A DNA stretch of 64,000 nucleotides. Source: Rhynchonema sp. JSB1_4. Taxonomy: Eukaryota; Nematoda; Chromadorea; Monhysterida; Xyalidae. The position numbers and the translations under genes were made by a program. How positions within the stretch are numbered: position 1 is the first letter of the stretch; each line of letters begins with the position of its first letter. Where the stretch lies: positions 1-64,000 of the forward strand of contig JASAMV010008024.1 of NCBI GenBank assembly GCA_030248065.1, written 5' to 3'. The notes under the pieces were generated by a model that did not search any database, was not told the DNA's origin, and was given only the letters and a program-made list of their open reading frames with translations. Below are positions 12,251-24,256 of this stretch, piece after piece.

Positions 12251-15200
12251 CTATTGAATGGGTAGCGACAAGAGATAATGCATGACACTCGCAGAACGCG
12301 TTGTAGTGTCTGGCAGAACAAAATGCTTTTGTTATGTCAGTCAAACAGATAAACAGCACACTTTCGACTGAAGTGGTTAAGCCTCTCGTCCAAAGCTTGT
12401 CATAACCTGATGTGTTGTCTTCCCTCACCTGTAGCATATGGCGATGACAGCATCGGGAACACGGTCCACTACTGTTTTCATTTTTTTACATGTAGCACTA
12501 AACGCTTGTGAAACATCACCTTCTTTGTGTGCGCGACTGGTTCGGTCGTCGTGCGTGCCTCGTTGATGTATCGGTTTGTAATGTCCTGACCGATGGGCGG
12601 TCGATGATTTGAATCGATCCTGACTGCCAACGCCGACGCGAGATCGATTTCCCGGTTGATCATCCGTTTGTCTATATGACGCTGGGCCCATGCCTGCTGC
12701 CAACCACCACACTCTTCGTCGGCCACCAATGTATGACGATGCTAGTGGCTGGTCGACTGTAGGTCATTTCTTGACGGGCTTCGCAGCCACCACGGTGTTC
12801 CAGTCGCAGCAAAGCAATATTATTATGTGAGCAAAGCACTCTCCTGGCTGTATAGATGATTGAAAGTGTACATATTTCAATGAAAGGTGCTATATGTATG
12901 ACTAGTGCATCATGATATGTAATAATAATAATAATAAGACACAACGCATGAAGAACGCTGCACCTGCACAGCAAAAGGCACGCGTTGAGCTAAGGGTAGG
13001 TATGTATGTACATATATGTATACATAATGACGATTACGAAAATGTGTTTCTTGCGCATTTTACGAACAGAGAAACCTGAAGATGCTCACCAAGCTCGACC
13101 ATGGTGACAGCACTGAACTGAAGCTCAAGATTCAGATTTTGTCGTGCCTCGCACCCTGCATAATGCACGCCTTTTCTTTATTTGCAGTGTGTCAAGAAGC
13201 GCTCTGGTTTTCACAAAAGAAAGGCGCGCCGCTGGTTACGGTGTTTTGCACTCACACAACGAGGCTACTACACCGCCAACAGAACAACTTTATTGGAGTA
13301 CAACAAGGGCCTTGTGTGTCCTTCGAACCTGAAGATCAAACTGATATGGCTGCTGTGAAAGTGAGCAGCAGTCACATTCGAAAGCAGGTGAATAAGTCAA
13401 AGTGACCATTCAGCCATGAAGACATGCGCACAAACACAGAAAGCTCTTCAATGTCGCTGAGCTGTGGGTACACACTTGCAATGCTTCGTCACGGTTCGTA
13501 TTTCCACGAAGGTTTTCTGTTCTCACGAATTTTTGCAATAACTTGTAATGGGACCAGAAGAAAACGTCTGTTGTTTTCATGCGTGACAATATTTGCAGCG
13601 TGCCAATGCATGTTTACGCGCGCATGGCTTCATTCTTAACAGTTTTGTGATGCATTTTTGATAAATGGCCGAATTTACGTTTATCTTGCTCCCAAGGGTG
13701 GATTACATGTCAACGGCCAGCTGGGTGGTTGGCAAATGTAGGGCACAGGCAGTCCGTTGAAATCGAAACGCGCTCAATTCTGCAAGTCTCGGGTACGTTG
13801 GAACGCTGGACATGGACAACCACTCCAAAATGACATGCAAGCCAGAGCGTATAGCACCACATTTATTTTTTACCCCACCCCCGCACTCCGACGTCTGGGT
13901 TTGTGGTTTATTGCGATGTCAGGGCAAGGTGACATCGGGGATACAAATGGCTGCTCTCAGAAAAGGGCTGTGATTGCGAGTGGATGCAATGTGAGAATGA
14001 CTTTCGCATCTCCAGATTGGGAACTGATGGTATTCATATGGGAAAGGATGATATCGGTATTGGAGACAGTGACGAATAGGACATTTCGGTTGTCATGCCG
14101 CATAGGACAGGACAATCGGCAACTCTCACCGTGTTTTGACGCAAGACACCGTTGTGGGCACTCAGTGAAAAATTTGCAGTTAAAGCAAAGGTCAACACAC
14201 AACATTGTACTGAGGGAACAAACGATGCACATCATACTCTTATATACATGCATTAACAGGAAACGTAAAAATACAAAAGTAAGCACTCACAATGCTCCTT
14301 TTTCCGCGATCCCCAGGTGAACTCTTTGATTTCGTTCACCAACTCAACGGCCGGCAACAGCTGCAGTCGATCGTTGTGCTCGTTGTTTTTTGTGAGTTCG
14401 GGCGTGTAGTAGCCGCTGTCAACCACCGATAGACCGGCGGCAGGGGCACGGGGCCAACTGGGGGCCGCTGCAATCACAGGGGTACCTACATAGCAGGCTA
14501 CTGGTCTTTGGCTTGGGCCTAACTCGTGAAACGTGACACACCAGCAGTGACTGGGCCTTGTTGGTAACTGCCTGATGCTGATTGTGTGTCTTTGGACTCG
14601 GTGAAGCGAAGTGATGGTGGATTTCTAGCTGTTTTCGGCGACTTGAGACGTTTGCGAAGCGAAAGTTGCGATGTTTGTGGACTGATGTGTTGTGCGTTCT
14701 TGGTGGCTGGTGACAGGGTGGCTATATGGTGGTGCACATCAAGAGACGGTGTAGAGCCTAAAATGAACACAGGAAGATCAAGGCAGCTTATAAATTTCAT
14801 GTTTGTGATGTAATGACAATGACGCCCTTGCTTGTATCATGAAGGATGAACATTATGGACACCGACAGCACCATCTAATATTGATGAGATCAGGTTTTTT
14901 TGAGCACAAAGGAACGTTATTGGGACAATGACGCCACACCCCATTTTCAATTGGCTCACCGTTCACACCGTTGGACATTCACGATATGCGACCAAATTCT
15001 GACAATTTCTAGGTCTTCTCGTTCTCACAGGATGGCCTGAGCAACCGAATAATACGGTAGTTTTTCTTTGAGACTGTTTTAATCGATTGAACTGAAAAAA
15101 ATGAATTATTCGAAGCAAGTTTTCAGAACCGCATTTTTTTGCAAACTAAAACGCAGCAGAATTTTTGCATTTTGTGGTGGCTCAGAATTTGATGGGCACC

Positions 15201-15433
15201 GAAAAAATGAATTATAGTTTGTTAATAAATATTGGAAACACACAACGCACACTCAAAAAACGAAGCAGGAATTTGATGATTGAAGTTCGGCTAAGCGCTC
15301 GATGCGTCACCCTAGTGTGGAGCATCAGCCAAAGGCGTTGATTGTCGGATGTTATCTGCCGCGAGCTCACTGATGGATAACTGTTTAACTGGCCCGACTT
15401 TGCAGCGATACATGACGGCTGGCACGGCACTTG
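12251..15433 (-). CDS. unrecognised multi-exon protein, 5' end not found
   Basis: Seven exons join in frame on the minus strand: 15433-15371, 14757-14524, 14485-14291, 14209-14130, 12741-12520, 12468-12429 and 12309-12251 (stop). Every join keeps phase and uses AG acceptors, with donors GTGAGC, GTTAGG, GTGAGT, GTGAGA, GTGATG and GTGAGG. The joined part is about 297 codons. It begins with a Ser/Pro/Lys-rich, probably disordered segment, followed by an Ala/Pro stretch and a more ordered part containing LLPAVELVNEIKEF. A charged segment then includes WAQRHIDKRMINREIDL. No domain is recognised. The exon at 14209-14130 and the last two small exons are the least certain. The first exon starts in mid-codon, so more exons must lie upstream, beyond 15433. 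Confidence 0.45.
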
Positions 15434-17793
15434 CTAGCAAAATCGTCTTCGATCATTTTTGGAAAGCAACAAAAAATTCAAAAGTTGTAAGTGCTTGAAA
15501 CTATGGCCAATAACTACGACCTCCGTGCAGTATCCCCCTCTTCGCATCACTTGTCAACTGTACCCAACAAGCTAGAACGTATAACAACAAGAAGAGTCAG
15601 GTTTTTTGGCCAACGGACCCGAGTCGTGCGGCTGGGAAGGAACGAGAAGTAACAAAACATAAAAAAGTACCAGAAAAACTACACGAAATAAAACTGTAGT
15701 GGAGCGGCGAGCGTTGTGTTGTGTTGGTTAACTGAGATGGTGATGTGTTTTTGAAATGCGTCGGCACAAGACTCTGTTGTAATCATCACCATATAACAAC
15801 CGCCAAACTGCCAAACCGAGACCTACTGGAGAGCCGTCAATGGCTTTCGGACCCTGTTAGTCGTCGAAAAGGTATGTTTAACGAGCTGTAACACTCGAAT
15901 GTAAGTCTGCGTTGTTTTTTTGGTCACCAGATTTGCTGCGAATTGTAGATTTAGGTGGCAGACCACTTTGAGACGGGTTACGGCACTTTGAACGTGTCAT
16001 TTAAGCACTTTTCAAGCTAAGAAATTGGTCCACAGTGGTGTCGGGGGCGACCGGGTGACAAAAATTAAACAGCCGGTCCCCCGGTGCGCTGTTGTCTGGC
16101 GCCAAAACGCCATCTAATGGCGACGACGTTTTTGGCACGTTAGCGAACAATATTAATGTTTATGTTGACCGACGATTTATATGCCAAGCGAATCAAATGT
16201 ATTGGAACCATTGGCCTAAGGAACTGAGATATTGGGTACCAAAACAATTTGGACACCGAACAACCATACGGCAGTGAAGTGACCCTCGACTTCTTTAAAT
16301 CAGGTGATACGTTATAACTATGCCAATTGTCCAATTGTGGCTTGTCGATCAAAAATTTGGAGGTGTTCACAAGATACTGGTGCCATACTGAGCAATAGGT
16401 ACGTACCCACCAGAGCTTTCAGCCCGATGCGTTATCTGTGTAGTGCGCTTTCGCAGTGCCCTACAACTATATGTAGAAACAGTCCAAAGTTTCAACAGTT
16501 GTGTTGAAGCACAAAATGGAACGCTAAACCAACTGTAATGTTGCTTGTGATGCCAGGGACCGTAACCCTCGTGTGCTAGAGTGCGTAAAATGTCGTTCGC
16601 CTGTTTCTTTCTTCATTACATTGTTCAACTCTATAGTTGTGGAAACACCGTTACTAATGTTTGTGGACATTATTAACGATGGAAAAAGACAAACTTTCTG
16701 GCGTAACGCGTGAATAAGTGCACTAACCCGTTGGTTATTCTGCTACCGACCCAGGAGTCAGCGCAAGCATAAGTTATTGTTGAATTATGCATCTTAAGTC
16801 TATTTTGTCGAAAAACATCGCTTGCATCTGAAATACATGCAAACCTGAAGTTGCTAGAAAGCAGCTAAAAATGCCCAAAAGGTATAAGTGGCACCTTGCG
16901 TTGGATAACATGAAAAAGCAGCAGAAAATATCTTGCAGCCGCGTTGTTTTTCCGCAATGCAAGTTTCACTATGGGTGTCATGCGACTGTCATGTAGTACC
17001 AAACGCGTTTGGTGGGTTTTGTTGGTAGCGGTACCATAACCCCACAGTTTGTTTTGTTTTGCCGCAGCACGCTCACTTATTCACTCAAACGCAGTGCTAA
17101 TTGGCCGTGTCGCTAAATAACGCTAGTCATGTATATTTCCATCCATGCTCACCAACTCAAAAAATCTAAAGTTTTTATCATTCTTGCAACATTGTTTTCT
17201 ACATTCCCAGATGATATTGGTCGCACAATGACTTTATAAGAATTGGTCAAATTTTTTTCCTGAATCGTAAAGAGGGAAAGTGACGGGGCAATGACGTTGC
17301 GTTGCGTGATCGCACACAAAGCACGTAGTAAAGAGAATGTTTCAGACCTGCGGCAACGTGGTTGATCTGCTAGATTATTTTCAGCTGAAAATGTTTTGTG
17401 AGAATCACAAATAGCACAGTGGTTAAGAGTGACTGAACGTGAAAATCAGGATTCATTTGAAGAATTCTTATATAGTCATTGTGCGACCAATAGTAATAAA
17501 GAGCGCAGTGAGACAAGAACACAAGCCATAAGGAAGGTTTACAATGTCAAATACTGCGATGGCATGGAAGGTATATATTTTGTGTGTATTAGGTTTTAAA
17601 ATTTCACCAAATATGTATAGCAATAAGGCAATACTGTTTGATCAGGTCCATTTCCACAATCTTCACCGAAAAATAAAGAAACAAATTGAACAGCTTGAAA
17701 CAGTGTTCGCAGCTTCAAACAAAATTGAAAAAGAAAGTAGTCACAGTGGTTGGTACCCAACTTTAAACATACACAATACCCAAATAAGCCCCT
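15434..17793. other. no gene recognised; low-confidence exon candidates
   Basis: This stretch should contain the missing 5' exons of the minus-strand gene ending at 12251, but I could not pick them out. A plus-strand frame at 17544-17831 is mildly protein-like but matches nothing I know. Confidence 0.3.
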
Positions 17794-17883
17794 TCAATGT
17801 GCCAAAGTGTGCAGCTGGCGCGCACGAATGATTTCACCGGCGGCCGTTTTCTTCAGAATGAGCGCCGTCGCATCATCAACCTG
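17794..17883 (-). CDS. candidate alternative last exon of the SAM synthetase gene
   Basis: After a TTGACACAG acceptor this frame encodes 29 residues (beginning QVDDATALILKKTAAGE) and a stop. It joins in phase 0 to the donor CAG|GTTTGT at 18108 in the preceding SAM synthetase exon. Used this way it would replace the short read-through tail (last residues VCFSA) and give a 443-residue protein. The composition is protein-like, but family members normally end near this point, so it may be an isoform or a chance frame. Confidence 0.35.
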   Translation of the reverse strand, partial: QVDDATALILKKTAAGEIIRARQLHTLAH

Positions 17884-18089
17884 CTGTGTCAAATTGAGCA
17901 ATTATATTTGTTTTCGGGACCCGATAAGCACAGAATTGTCTTGAATGGGCACGCCAGCCCAATAGCAGTTCTATCGCTGGAATGTCTGATGCTGACCACA
18001 CCCATAATTGGTTTATGCGCACTGTCCAAAAATAGCACAAATTCAGTTTATCATTTATAAACCCACCGCGAACCGAATGGCGGTTCCTC

Positions 18090-20596
18090 TTATGCCGAAA
18101 AACAAACCTGCAGCTCCTTGGGTGTCTCCCACGGGAATGAATCGTGGCCAAAGTGACCGTTTTCGGCCGTCGCCTCGTAGATGGGCTGCTTCAGGTTGAG
18201 CTCCCTGAAAGTCGGGCCTATGTAATTTAACGGGAAGGAAAATACATAGGTTGATCTATAAATGTGAGCAGTGCCGCTTGCCTGATAATCACGCCCGGTC
18301 GCAAGTCGAAATTGTCCTCGACCACCTTGAGCAGCTGCTTTTCATCGAGCGCACTCGTGCCGAAACTGAACACCATCACCGAAAGCGGTTTGGCCACGCC
18401 GATTGCGTAGGAAATCTGGCATAGTGAAACATCAGGTTGCCTTGATAAATCGCAGTGTGAACGATCAGAACTTGTATCTGGAGCATTCGCACTGACGGTG
18501 ACGTGGGAGGGAACGGTGCCTTGAGCGCTCACCTGGACCAGACAACGACGACAGAGTCCGGCCTTGACCAATGATTTCGCAATCCATCTTGCCGCATACG
18601 CAGCCGATCGATCGACTTTCGACGGATCCTTTCCCGAAAACGCACCGCCGCCGTGCGCACCCCAGCCACCATAGGTGTCAACGATGATCTTGCGACCGGT
18701 CAGACCAGCGTCGCCCTAGAATGCAGCCTGATTGGTTGATGTTGCACAAGGAAGTATGGTAAATTTGTTATCTTGACGTCGTGTGTTGTAGCATGGGATT
18801 ATGCTGACAACTAGCTATAGCTCACTAGATGTACAACATGTGCCGTGAAGCTGCAACCCAACTGCGTGTCTTCAGAAAACACACAGAATCGACTACAGTT
18901 GTCATCAGATATATCACATATTATACGTAGAGTAGTGCCTTATGGTTATGTGTTATTGCATTCCATACATGAGGTGCGCAATTGGGAAACATTCCACTAA
19001 AGCTGTGTGACCCGATTTGAGCTGAATCAAACGTGTCCGACCATGGGTCCACCGACGATGAACGTGCCACAGGGATTGAAATGGTAGACGGTGGTTGAGT
19101 CGAGCAAATCGGCGGGCACCGTTGGCTTGACGACGTGTTCGTACAACTCGCGTCGCAGTTGGTCGAGTGTGATCTCGGGACTGTGCTGTGTCGACACAAC
19201 AATCGTGTGCACACGCAACGGCACACACGCGCCGCCGTCGAATTTGTACTCGATGGTCACCTATAGTGGCACGATACGATGTTGACCTACACATAGACCG
19301 ACGAAAGTGTGTACCTCTGTCTGGACCACTATGTTGTGTACAAATGCACAGATCATTTCCGGAATGCCGTGTGCTTCCGTTTCCGTTTTAAGCTGAGATT
19401 GACCTCATGTGCGTCCCCGACCATTTTTTCTGAATCACAGTTGATCCAAAGCAGCCTTCTTTTCTCTCTTCCCAACACGCCTTTTAATCTTACATGATGC
19501 CGAACCTGTGTCTTCGAGTCGGGTCGTGCCCACCACAACGAGCCAGTGCGTCGCAGATGGTGCAGTTGCGCGTTGAGTTTGTGCGCCAACACCAATGTCA
19601 ATGGCATGCACTCCTCGGTCTCATCGGTCGCATAACCGAACATCAGACCCTGAATCAGGCCAGTGGTGACCCTTGCAGGTGATTCTGTAATGTTTCACAT
19701 CGACATGCACACACTAACTTGATCTCCAGCGCCAATATCGTCCTCATTGCGTCCCTGATGCACTCCCCCTGCAATCTCAGGCGATTGTTGCTCCAACGCA
19801 ACCAAAACGTTGCAGGTCTTGTAGTCGAAACCTGTGTGAAGCATCAGCCCGCTTGACAAGAGTGTTAGTCGACAGACAGAACGAGGACAGAAAGTGCGTA
19901 TTAGTGGTACAGTAGTCTGGTTATCGGGTCCCAATCAATAAACTGGGTTCCCAACAGCCCAAACCACAAAGCAACCAAGGTGTACCTTTAGCGGAATCAT
20001 CGTAGCCAATCTTCTTCACACATCCACGCACCAACTTTTGATAGTCGATTTGTGCTTTGCTGGTGATTTCGCCCAACAACATGATCATGCCAGTTTTGGT
20101 GACCGTTTCTGTAACGCATGGGTCACTAAAACTGCGATGCAAGTCGTGTGTCGGGCAGAATTAGATAGAACAGCGTCAGAAAGACACACAAACAAAGGCA
20201 GTGAAACATTAGAGAGGTGTTAAGATGGTAGGACAGACACAGGGCACAAACCACAGGCAACTTTAGCGTTCGGGTCCTGCGCCAGATGAGCGTCAAGAAC
20301 TGCGTCCGAAATTTGGTCGCACATTTTGTCCGGATGACCTGAGCATGAATGTGACAACAATGATTGAGTGAAAAATATGTAAAGCAGTCTGCAATTCAGA
20401 CACTGAATTAGGGATTATGACATGAGAAAGTGAATTGCAGTGAATGGAACTGACCATCAGACACGGATTCACTTGTGAACAGGAAGTGATCCATGCCCAT
20501 TTCCCCGGCAATGCCACCCAAATGGTTGTTGACATCGAACGTCGTCGTATGTCCGTTGGATGATGTAGCATTCTGGTGCTCTTTCACGACCGGCAT
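18090..20596 (-). CDS. S-adenosylmethionine synthetase (methionine adenosyltransferase)
   Basis: This enzyme makes S-adenosylmethionine from methionine and ATP in the cytosol and supplies the methyl donor for methylation reactions. Nine exons join in frame: 20596-20455, 20338-20252, 20108-19986, 19831-19719, 19649-19506, 19260-19042, 18715-18533, 18415-18282 and 18204-18090. They give 419 residues, close to the usual 390-400 plus an N-terminal extension. Family motifs are present in order: [13 protein letters not shown] near residue 40, [24 protein letters not shown], and the signature GGGAFSGKD with [10 protein letters not shown] after it. FPWE follows near the C-terminus. The start chosen is the ATG at 20596, just downstream of a possible acceptor. 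The eighth intron uses a GC donor (AG|GCAAGC). The last exon either reads to the stop at 18090 or splices from CAG|GTTTGT at 18108 to a further exon at 17883-17794, which also fits in phase. Confidence 0.93.
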
Positions 20597-21108
20597 ATTG
20601 ATTGGTTGATCGGAATTCGGTGGGAAATTCAAAATTTGAGTGTGAATACCTGCGAAAGACACTGTTACTGCGCATCAAATGTAATTTCGAATAATTGAAT
20701 GTGCAAAATTCAATCAAAAAGCCTATAATTTGTGCAGAACATCGTAACTTTGCACAGATTGCACAGCTGGCAATGCTAAATTACAACACAAAGTGCCACA
20801 GTTGTGTGGAAACAGGTGCGGCGGCGATACAGTACGTGTATGTAGATACATTAACAGGACGACGCAAACGTTTGCCCCCACATCACGTGGCAGAAATAAA
20901 TGTTTCTGGCAACGTCACTGATTTGCTTGGTTATTGGGTCCAAACCGTATATCATTAGGATTGCAATTATTCCACATCGGGCCCGAATAATTGCAAATAA
21001 CCCTGTCTAAATTAAACTATTCGTCTCAATTAACCGTATTGAAGTAGATTCAAAACAGTTACCAAGAGCAATGCTCAGTTACAGCCACCAACTGGGGGGG
21101 GGGATTTA

Positions 21109-21731
21109 GGGTGCTTTCACATTGCATGCGGGATGCGGGTCTGGAAATGCGGGCTGTGAAAAACTGAACTCGCACTTGCTTTCACATGGCAAAATGCGGG
21201 TTGCGGGCCAGAGTTTCTAATTGTACCAAACCCGCAACCAGGAAATCCCAACACACACGCGTGTGCATTGTGAAAGCAAGAATGCAAGTTCGGTCAAGTT
21301 CACTGCTCTAGATTACGTGCAGTACCCAGGTGTCCTCAAGGGTTATCGTGATGGCCGAGTTCAAGACACTCAGAAAGTTCATAACATAAAATGAAAGACA
21401 GGCAAATGCTTAGCTCAGTCAGAGGCAGGTTTATGTTCCGGTTCAAATGGCACTAGGGTTATTCATAGGCACGTTTACATGTGCCCTCCCACCAATGCGG
21501 CAATGAATGAAAGCCCAACGAGTATGCGCTGGGGACCCAAACCCGTAAAATGTAGGATCAGTTGTAACTGAGAAAATGCGGTCCGACCCGCATGTTGTAC
21601 ATGTGAAAGGGCAAGAAATGTGGATTGCGGTTCGTGACCTGGCCCGCAACCCGCATTTTTGCCCTTTCACATAGTAAAATGAGGGTTGCGGGTTTCTCGA
21701 CCCACAACCCGCATGAAATGTGAAAGCACCA
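21109..21731. mobile_element. foldback MITE, possibly PIF/Harbinger-like
   Basis: The two ends form an imperfect inverted repeat of about 30 bp starting GGGTGCTTTCACATT and TGGTGCTTTCACATT (right end read on the minus strand). They are flanked by TTA on both sides (21106-21108 and 21732-21734). A 3-bp TWA duplication is typical of PIF/Harbinger elements, but a 3-bp match is weak evidence and the first terminal base differs. The arms are full of iterated ATGCGGG/CCCGCAT units. No transposase frame is present. Confidence 0.65.
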
Positions 21732-23844
21732 TTATGTTGTGTTTAGTGCATCCCATTCCGGTGTGCGCGAGCTGGCAGCGCTTTGCGTTTGATACTAAAA
21801 AACGACATGTTTTTCCAAAACGTAATCGCAGGGCGGGATATCGTTCTGTTTTTGCACAATGCCACATCAGAGCGCGCGCATTGTGATTCTGATGCAAAAT
21901 CGCTCTCGCTTTACATCACAATTTAAAGCTCTTTCCAGCACTAAAAAAAGATAAAAACCGGCCTTAAAAATGTTTTGATATCCAAAAATGCTTTGAACGT
22001 GTGGATAAGATCGGAAAATTCTGAACGAAAACGATTGCGTTTGTTGGGGCCCTAGCATGCAAGGTAATCTAATGTGACCAAAGTGATGAACTTTGGCCGA
22101 AGAAAGCAAGATAAGCGCGATAACATAATTATTTCGATAGCAGGTTACATTTTAGACGAGGTGTCCGACGGAAAATTCCGTTTGGGAAATGCAGGAAATG
22201 TAGCAAAACGTGTCAATATACCACAAATTGCGGCGGGGTACATACGTTTATACAAGGACAACGTGGGCAGATAAGATAAACGTAGAATGGCGACTTCAGT
22301 TGAAACGTCGGAAATCGTAGATTTCCAAAAGTTAGAGACTTGAAAATGAAGAATACTTTGTGTTATTGCGAGCAGTAGTTGCATCATTTATAAAGCACCA
22401 AACACCATACTAAAATGACAAACAACTAAACATCACCCCATAAACCTAATTTTACGAGATTACGTGAAACACAAACACTAAAATCAGCTCGAAATGGCTT
22501 TAGTTATGACTTTGCAACACGGTACATAATGTCCGTTACAGAGCATAAAAGTTTTTCCAGCTAAATTCCTATTCCGAACCACCTGACTAGACAGGCCCAC
22601 AATGTAAACAATTCGCGGGAAAATTATGTTTTGGGAGTTTGGTCAACAACCTATTTTCACACCACACCTGCTCCTGGTTTTGATTTAAATGCTGTTGATA
22701 TTGGTTTGAGAAACTCCAAAAGCATTCGACCTGACTCGGGGTCTAGAACGAGAAAATAAATCGAATGAAAGCGACTTTCTAATCAGTTTGGTTCAAAGTA
22801 AGACCGTAGATGCGGGTCACAAGACCGTTTTAGAAATATACTTTCGTCAGCTTATGAGCGTGTTTACGGTTTTATGGAAGCGCTTTGGCGGGTCACAAGA
22901 CTGATTCTGTTTCTGTCGAATAAGCGTTATCAAACAATTCCTCCTGATAAGTTTGCTCACCAATCACAAGACTGACACGTCTGCAATTTTGGGGTCAGAA
23001 GAAAATAGGAATCTTGGTAACTGAGGTGGTTCAGGCTAGATCACAAACAATTTTCGGGATATAAAAATCTACATATATTCTTTTTGGCCGCCTAACTTCA
23101 GTTTTACCCTTTCGAAACAGCTGAAAGATAGCCACCAATAACTTTACGTGCGATGTCGCCCGCTTTATATATGACAATGTACTGACACATAAAACTAAAT
23201 GGCCAACAGTGGTTTTGTTTTGATAAAAAAAGGTCGCCTGGCCTCAAAGTATACCAACCAGATGGAAATATGCTGCACGGAAAGTTCCCCCAAATTGTGC
23301 CAGTATTCATTTTTAACAAGTTCCTTCGTTTCCGCCGTGTCACATTTGATTGCAGTCTCATCACTCATGTCATGCCACACACTCAACGTTCACACAAACG
23401 GTGCGTGTTTATTTCAAAATAACCGTTTGATTACGTGCGGCACTGGAACTATAAATGGTAATGCAGCTGGTATCATGTTAAACAAATGTGAAAACTACGT
23501 ATATTACCAACCTAACCAATAAGTGAGTTGCGAGTTTTCATCCAGCGTATTCGTTTGGATGACGCAAATAAGTTTTGACTTTAAACAAAGGAATGACTTT
23601 GCAAAATAAAATCGAAGAGCTGTACTTCTAACTGAAAATTTCATTTGCAAGCCCTTATGTGATAATAATTACATTCCTAATGCAGATAATTTCATATCAG
23701 CAATATCCACCCTATGATACCATGCCGAACGAAACCACCCACAAGCACAGTTTCTCATTCGAAGGTTAATCATGCAGGTCACGGTCAGGTCAGACCACAC
23801 TTGCTGGTGGTCCCGCGCCAATGCGCGCATAAACAGGCGGTTCG

Positions 23845-23962
23845 TTCTCAGGCTTAGCCTCAGGCTTAAGTTTGCCACTCGGCTTGGCTAACGCTTAAAC
23901 CTACAGTATATGCATGTATGGTTAGGCTTGGCTAAGGCCTACCGCTCCAGCAAACCACGAGA
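23845..23962. repeat. iterated GGCTTA-type repeat
   Basis: The stretch contains repeated variants of AGGCTTA/GGCTTGGCTAA on the plus strand, resembling the arms of the elements at 54006-54283 and 56830-56970. No clear terminal inverted repeat or target duplication is visible, so it is probably a remnant. Confidence 0.4.
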
Positions 23963-24256
23963 AAAGGCAAATGTCGCCAAGCCCACTTGGTAAGGTATGC
24001 GTATTTATGAATCTTTTGAAGTAATGAATTGAACCATTGATAAAATACGGCTGCAAAACTGAGTCAGCAACTCTTCAAAGCCCAAAACGGCACTACGCGC
24101 AATAAACAAAAAACTGTCAATATTGCCTGCTTGTCAAAACAAATTACAGTTCTGTAACTTTGGGGCGCTGCAAACATTTGATTTCTGTTCCATTTGCGTA
24201 AATAAATTTTAGGTTACAAACTTCTGCATCATCCGACTTTGTGATCGAGAATTAGA

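Larger units (their letters stand above)
20597..24256. other. 3.7 kb between genes; contains one MITE and a GGCTTA-rich stretch
   Basis: Apart from the element at 21109-21731, I see no gene. A plus-strand 66-codon frame at 22074-22274 is weakly reminiscent of a transposase helix-turn-helix region but cannot be assigned. The motif TCACAAGAC recurs three times between 22815 and 22975. Iterated GGCTTA units occur around 23850-23960. Confidence 0.35.

Noticed and set aside
12920..12940. CRISPR-like or satellite array
   Set aside because: It is only a short AAT trinucleotide microsatellite. No CRISPR-type repeats occur anywhere in the window.
13082..13405. Plus-strand frame resembling a possible PH-like segment in one reading frame
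   Set aside because: The similarity is only a short W-R-hydrophobic pattern, and no exon chain supports it.
13757..14320. 187-codon open frame on the plus strand
   Set aside because: It overlaps phase-consistent minus-strand exons and has no recognisable feature.
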